In this document: positions 6,431 through 9,856 of the stretch, piece after piece
Layout of the letters: every line of letters begins with the position of its first letter
Position numbering within the stretch: position 1 is the first letter of the stretch
Source: Burkholderiales bacterium
GTDB taxonomy: Bacteria > Pseudomonadota > Gammaproteobacteria > Burkholderiales > Burkholderiaceae_C
Direction: 5' to 3'
Assembly (NCBI GenBank): GCA_006227785.1
Contig: SBFU01000065.1
Location: 1-9,856, forward strand
DNA: 9,856 nt
Position numbers and translations under genes: made by a program
Notes under the pieces: generated by a model
Told to the model about the DNA's origin: nothing
Seen by the model: the letters and a program-made list of their open reading frames with translations, nothing else
Database searches by the model: none

Positions 6431-7815
6431 GTGGCATGCCCCTTGAAATGGCTGTTGGCTGGCATGGCGCCATGCCGCACCGGTCCTGCCAGCACAGGAC
6501 TGCGGACAGGCCGCGCCAGGCGCCAGGCCAGGATGGCGGACAGCACGAACAGGCTGCCCTCCAGACCGAACACCACCGCATAGGCTGTACCGGGGTCGTC
6601 CACCCATGCCCGGGCCAGGTCGCTGGCGCCCGTTCCGATCAGCCCGCCGAGACCGAAAGCGATGGCCTGGGCAGCGCCCCAAAGGCCCATGCGGATGCCC
6701 TCACGCGATTCCCGTCCTTCGTTGGCCAGGCGCATCATGGAGCCGATGGCGCCAATGGAAAACGCCCCGTTGGCCACACCCAGCAGAAACACATTGAGGG
6801 TCAGCGGCCAATCGGGGTTGCCCAGTCCGGCGACGGTCAGACCGTAGAGCGCCAGTGCCGACGCCATGCAGCCGCCCACGGTCCAGCCACGCAGCGAGCC
6901 GATGTGACGCCACAGCGGGTGGGCCTGCCAGCGGGCACCTGCTGCGCCGGCCAATGCCACCAGGATCATGCCGGCCAGCACACCGCCGTGTTGCACGCCT
7001 GAAAGCTGTGTGGACGCGCCCGGGCTGAAACCGAACACGGTACCGGCAAAGGGCTCCAGGATCAGATCCTGTGCGCTGTAGGCCAGCATGGACATGAAGA
7101 CGAAGATGGTGAAGCGCCTGGCCACCGGTTCGTCCCACACCTGGGCCAGCGCCTGCCGGAAGCGCAGCGGGGCGGGCCTGGGTGACCCCGGGTCTGGCAG
7201 CGGGGACATGCTGGCGGACGCACGTCCTTCAAGGCCATGGACAGCGGCCAATGTGGCGAGCAGCGCCAATACCGAAACCGTGCCAGAGACCATCAGCAGC
7301 CGTGCCGGTGAGTAGGGCTCCAGCCAGTGGCCCGCCAGACCCGCGGTGATGGCGAAGCCGGCGATCATCATCATCCAGACCAGGGTGGCGGCGCCGGCGC
7401 GGCGGGCCTCCGGCACCCGCTTGGCGAGCATCACCAGCAGCGACGTGCCGCTGGCGCTGACACCCAGGCCGACCAGGGCGTACCCGGCCACGGCCAGCGC
7501 CATGCCGGCCAGCCGGTTCGAATCCATCCAGACGGTGGCCAGCGCGGCCACCACACCGCCCAGTCCCAGCACCGCCATGCCACCGATGATCCAGGGAGTG
7601 CGCCGACCGCCGACGTCCGAGCCATGGCCCATGCGCGGACGGGCCATCTGCACCAGGTAGTGCAGGGCCACGAGCACACCTGGCAGCAGGGCCGGCAAGG
7701 CCAGCTCGACCACCATGACCCGGTTCAGTGTGGACGTGGTGAGCACGACCACGGCCCCCAGGCAGGCCTGGATCAGCCCGACACGCGTCACCTCGAACCA
7801 GCCGAAGGGTTTCAT
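6427..7815 (-). CDS. bch2: PucC/LhaA-family membrane protein (Bch2), MFS-type
   Basis: The 462-residue, very hydrophobic protein has about 12 predicted membrane segments and belongs to the PucC/LhaA/Bch2 branch of the major facilitator superfamily. The N terminus (MKPFGWFEVTRVGLIQACLGAVVVLTT) and the early loop MARPRMGHGSDVGGRRTPWI (about 78-97) resemble the family. FMSMLAYSAQDLILEPFAGTVF in the middle is the conserved DxxLEP(F/Y) region. Members help assemble light-harvesting or reaction-centre complexes, possibly by handling bacteriochlorophyll. The position between bchG and bchP matches bch2 (orf428) of Rhodobacter rather than pucC or lhaA, which lie beside puc or puhA genes. The ATG at 7813-7815 is supported by GGAGGGA 7 bp upstream and by the ATGA overlap with bchG. 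The family is certain; the precise role is not. Confidence 0.9.
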   Translation of the reverse strand: MKPFGWFEVTRVGLIQACLGAVVVLTTSTLNRVMVVELALPALLPGVLVALHYLVQMARPRMGHGSDVGGRRTPWIIGGMAVLGLGGVVAALATVWMDSNRLAGMALAVAGYALVGLGVSASGTSLLVMLAKRVPEARRAGAATLVWMMMIAGFAITAGLAGHWLEPYSPARLLMVSGTVSVLALLATLAAVHGLEGRASASMSPLPDPGSPRPAPLRFRQALAQVWDEPVARRFTIFVFMSMLAYSAQDLILEPFAGTVFGFSPGASTQLSGVQHGGVLAGMILVALAGAAGARWQAHPLWRHIGSLRGWTVGGCMASALALYGLTVAGLGNPDWPLTLNVFLLGVANGAFSIGAIGSMMRLANEGRESREGIRMGLWGAAQAIAFGLGGLIGTGASDLARAWVDDPGTAYAVVFGLEGSLFVLSAILAWRLARPVRSPVLAGPVRHGAMPANSHFKGHAT

Positions 7816-8699
7816 ATCGCTGTCCCTCCCAGTGCCCGCAGGGCAAAGGCGCTGACCATCATGCCAGCCACAAACAGGGGCACGCCGAAGCCGCTGTACC
7901 ACAGCGCACGGGCCGTCGGATCCGTCAGAAAACGGGCCATCAACACCGCCTGGGCCAGCAGCAGAAGGGCGACTGCCGCGGCATGCCAGGCTTGCCCCCA
8001 GAACAGCAGCAGGACGATCACCACAACCTGTGGCGTCGCCATGAACAGACAGGCCACGCGGGCCGCCTGCTGCACACCCAGCTGCACCGGCAGCGAACGC
8101 ACCCCCATCTGGCGATCACCATGGACCGACTTGAAATCGTTGAGGGTCATGATGCCGTGGGTGCCGGCCGAGTACAGGGCGGCCAGGGCCAGGGACTCAC
8201 CACCGGGCATGGCGCCACCGGCCATGACGGCCGCGCCGGTGACCCAGGCGATGCCCTCATAGCTGACACCACAGGCCGCGTTGCCCCACCAGCCGTTTTC
8301 CTTCAGTCGCACCGGCGGGGCACTGTAGGCCCAGGCCAGCAGCAGCCCGATGGCAGCGGCGCCGAATCCCCAGGGTCCCAGCACCGTGGCCACCAGCAGG
8401 GACAAGGCGGTCCACAGGATGGCCAGGTACAGCCCCCAACGGCCGGGCATGCGGCCGGAGGGAATGGGGCGTTGCGGCTCGTTGATGGCGTCGACGTGCC
8501 GATCGAACCAGTCATTGACCGCCTGGCTGGTCGCGCAGACCAGCGGGCCAGCCAGTGCGATTCCCAGCAGGGCGAGCAACCAGCGTCCGTCCATCGATAC
8601 GCCTGAAGCCACCACCCCGCAGGCGAAGGCCCACATGGGCGGAAACCATGTGATGGGCTTGAAAAGCTCTGTGACGGCGGACAGTGCGGGGCGGGCCAT
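7812..8699 (-). CDS. bchG: BchG, bacteriochlorophyll synthase (polyprenyltransferase)
   Basis: The 295-residue integral membrane enzyme of the UbiA superfamily esterifies bacteriochlorophyllide a with geranylgeranyl diphosphate (or phytyl). The Mg/diphosphate-binding motif NDWFDRHVDAINEPQRPIPS lies at 62-81 and the second acidic region NDFKSVHGDRQMGVRSLPV at 187-205; about eight to nine hydrophobic helices surround them. The N terminus ELFKPITWFPPMWAFACG is typical of BchG and distinguishes it from UbiA and heme O synthase. I place the start at ATG 8697-8699. An in-frame TTG at 8738 would add 13 unrelated residues and lies in the -35 box of the predicted promoter. No Shine-Dalgarno precedes the ATG. 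It overlaps bch2 by 4 bp (ATGA). Confidence 0.94.
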   Translation of the reverse strand: MARPALSAVTELFKPITWFPPMWAFACGVVASGVSMDGRWLLALLGIALAGPLVCATSQAVNDWFDRHVDAINEPQRPIPSGRMPGRWGLYLAILWTALSLLVATVLGPWGFGAAAIGLLLAWAYSAPPVRLKENGWWGNAACGVSYEGIAWVTGAAVMAGGAMPGGESLALAALYSAGTHGIMTLNDFKSVHGDRQMGVRSLPVQLGVQQAARVACLFMATPQVVVIVLLLFWGQAWHAAAVALLLLAQAVLMARFLTDPTARALWYSGFGVPLFVAGMMVSAFALRALGGTAI

Positions 8700-8709
8700 G
8701 GTGCACCAC

Positions 8710-8738
8710 GTTGTACACCTCTGCCCAGTGAGTGTCAA
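8710..8738 (-). promoter_or_regulatory. Sigma-70-type promoter of the bchG-bch2-bchP unit
   Basis: Read on the minus strand, a perfect -35 TTGACA (8738-8733), a 17-bp spacer and a -10 TACAAC (8715-8710, 4 of 6 consensus) are present. The expected start of transcription, about 7-8 bases past the -10, falls at roughly 8702-8703, only 3-4 bases before the bchG ATG. The promoter is inferred from sequence only. Confidence 0.72.
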
Positions 8739-8750
8739 CTAAAATGGACA
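8733..8750 (-). promoter_or_regulatory. PpsR/CrtJ operator TGT-N12-ACA upstream of bchG
   Basis: TGT (8733-8735), 12 bases, ACA (8748-8750) is a perfect match to the known CrtJ/PpsR recognition palindrome. It covers the -35 box of the bchG promoter, the classic place for repression. The regulator gene itself ends 94 bp away. A degenerate second box GGT-N12-ACA (8700-8717, one mismatch) overlaps the -10 and may support cooperative binding, but it is weak. Confidence 0.78.
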
Positions 8751-8843
8751 CATCATTTCGTCAACAATCAAGGACGAGTCCCCGTCTGGCAGACGAAGCC
8801 GCCGGACGTGTCGGAGAGCGGTGGGGCGGGGCGAGATGGCGGC

Positions 8844-9856
8844 TCAGTGCACGCCGTCGCTGTCGCTGGCGCTGGCGCTGCTGTCGAGCATGCCGAAGCG
8901 CCGCAGCTTGATGTAGAGGCTCTGGCGCGACAGGCCCAGCATTTCAGCCGCCGACGCGCGGTTGTCGCCGGTGAGCTGCAGGGCGGCTTCAATGCACAGC
9001 TGTTCGATCAGGTCGGTGGTTTCGCGGACGATGTCCTTCAGGGGCAGACGCCCCACCAGCTCGGTCATCTGGCTGGCCGAGCGAGGCAGTTCCTTCGGAT
9101 TTCGGGTGTCGTTGACCAGGCGCCTGCCCATGTCGCGGATGGTGAAACCCAGGCAGCGCTGCTGTCCGGCACTGGCTGCCACCGCAGAGACCTCCACCTC
9201 GGCGTTGGTGCCGTATTCGCCCCGCATCTGGGTGGCGAACAGACGCACCGAACCATGCTGCTTGAGGTTGCTGAGCAGCACCCTGAAGTCCACGCCGGTG
9301 CGACCCAGCCAGTGGTCGAGCATCTGGCCACGTGCCTGTTCTTCGGTGGCCAGCTGGCCCAGGTCGAGGAAGGCGCGGTTGGCACTGAGAATGCGTCCGT
9401 CCAGGTCGGTCACGACCAGGGCGTCGGGAGCGCTTTCCATCACCTGCATGAGCTGCAGGCGTCCCGAATCGATGACCGATGCCGCAGTGTCTTCGGGCCG
9501 GGTGATGCGCAGCAGGAAGTGCTGCGTGTTTTCCTGTCGGAACTGGGTGCCCACGACCAGCATTTCCTGCCCGCCGTCCGCCATGCGGATGCGGATCGGG
9601 TCGCTGCGACCGGTGCCCCGCAGCCGCTCGATCAACTGTCGAACCGCGGCCTGGCTGGGCCGGTCGAGGTGGTCGGTCAGCGACCAGCCCTGGGCCTGCA
9701 TGCGCTCTCCGAACAGGGCGTGCGCAGCCGGGTTGGCCTCTTCCAGTCGATCGATCGAGTTTTCAAGGATCAGCACCGGCTCGGTCGCCATCTGGAACAG
9801 GAGTCGGTAACGTGTTTCGACCTGGCGCAGACGCCAGTAGTCGCGCTCCATGGACT
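8844..9856 (-). CDS. ppsR: PpsR/CrtJ photosynthesis regulator, C-terminal two thirds (5' end outside window)
   Basis: The open frame runs off the right edge, with the last complete codon at 9852-9854. The 335 residues from the internal methionine at 9851 correspond to the end of a protein usually about 465-470 long, so roughly 130 N-terminal residues are missing. Visible are one PAS domain (about 12-116), a second (about 133-243, APDALVVTDLDGRILSANRAF) and a Fis-type helix-turn-helix (about 285-320, GDNRASAAEMLGLSRQSLYIKLRRFG). PpsR senses redox state or light and binds TGT-N12-ACA boxes to control bch, crt and puc genes. The HTH-associated cysteine is present (C286 in EQLCIEAAL), but the inter-PAS cysteine of Rhodobacter is not seen; the only other cysteine is C233. 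The C terminus carries an extra low-complexity tail SSASASDSDGVH after the HTH. Its position upstream of bchG, with its own box between, fits local control. Confidence 0.93.
   Translation of the reverse strand, partial: SMERDYWRLRQVETRYRLLFQMATEPVLILENSIDRLEEANPAAHALFGERMQAQGWSLTDHLDRPSQAAVRQLIERLRGTGRSDPIRIRMADGGQEMLVVGTQFRQENTQHFLLRITRPEDTAASVIDSGRLQLMQVMESAPDALVVTDLDGRILSANRAFLDLGQLATEEQARGQMLDHWLGRTGVDFRVLLSNLKQHGSVRLFATQMRGEYGTNAEVEVSAVAASAGQQRCLGFTIRDMGRRLVNDTRNPKELPRSASQMTELVGRLPLKDIVRETTDLIEQLCIEAALQLTGDNRASAAEMLGLSRQSLYIKLRRFGMLDSSASASDSDGVH
8856..8879 (-). repeat. Hexanucleotide tandem repeat in the 3' end of ppsR
   Basis: Four consecutive hexamers of the form G(T/G)CGCT, two GTCGCT then two GGCGCT on the plus strand, encode the alternating Ser-Ala/Ser-Asp tail (residues 325-332 of the fragment) after the DNA-binding domain. 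Because the unit is 6 bp, gain or loss of a copy would keep the frame and change only tail length. Confidence 0.7.

Noticed and set aside
7327..8262. Long plus-strand open frame of 311 codons across bch2/bchG
   Set aside because: It is antisense to two well-supported membrane-protein genes; its His/Gln/Gly-rich composition is typical of a shadow frame.
8712..8729. Second PpsR box TGT-N12-AGT
   Set aside because: The second half-site has two of three bases wrong; only the box at 8733-8750 is a true match.
8783..8795. CGTCTG/CAGACG palindrome after ppsR as a terminator
   Set aside because: The stem is only about 4 bp with a realistic loop and there is no U-tract.
3023..9017. Identical 16-bp stretch at 3023-3038 and 9002-9017
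   Set aside because: Both copies encode the peptide TDLIE in unrelated proteins (HpnE and PpsR) with similar codon use; a chance coding match, not a repeat element.

Overview
The window looks like the edge of the photosynthesis gene cluster of an anoxygenic phototrophic betaproteobacterium (Burkholderiales, Rubrivivax-like). The base composition is GC-rich. The order ppsR-bchG-bch2-bchP is typical of purple-bacterial photosynthesis clusters, and a Tat-exported high-potential iron-sulfur protein (HiPIP), a periplasmic electron carrier of such bacteria, lies beside it. No single genus is proved by the sequence.

Layout. Positions 1-1363 (+) hold the end of a glycine betaine/proline-type ABC permease (proW) and its overlapping ATPase gene (proV), closed by a strong intrinsic terminator at 1387-1414. 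A minus-strand gene for an exported two-SH3-domain protein (1463-1933) follows, with two adjacent inverted repeats upstream of it (1954-2018). Next are hpnE and hpnD (2117-4395, minus), overlapping by GTGA, which make squalene from farnesyl diphosphate together with an HpnC that is not encoded here. A 178-bp divergent intergenic region separates hpnD from the plus-strand HiPIP gene (4574-4888). The rest is minus strand: an unrecognised three-helix membrane protein (4899-5192), bchP, a PucC/LhaA-family transporter-like gene (bch2), bchG, and the 3' two thirds of ppsR, which runs off the right edge.

How the genes work together. BchG attaches a polyprenyl tail to bacteriochlorophyllide and BchP reduces geranylgeranyl to phytyl. 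The PucC-family protein probably helps assemble pigment-protein complexes, and PpsR is the redox/light-responsive regulator of the regulon. bchG, bch2 and bchP are joined by two ATGA overlaps, and the small membrane protein follows after 14 bp with its own ribosome binding site, so the four look like one transcription unit. Upstream of bchG lies a clear sigma-70-like promoter (TTGACA, 17 bp, TACAAC) whose -35 box is overlapped by a perfect PpsR/CrtJ palindrome (TGT-N12-ACA). The predicted transcript start falls only a few bases before the bchG ATG, so translation may be leaderless or nearly so. HpnD/HpnE draw on the same isoprenoid pool as the (bacterio)chlorophyll tail.

I did not find a convincing wholly new system. 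The items most worth checking are the bchG promoter/operator with its minimal leader, the unknown small membrane protein at the end of the bch operon, the double inverted repeat, the apparent loss of one redox cysteine in PpsR, and the missing hpnC.
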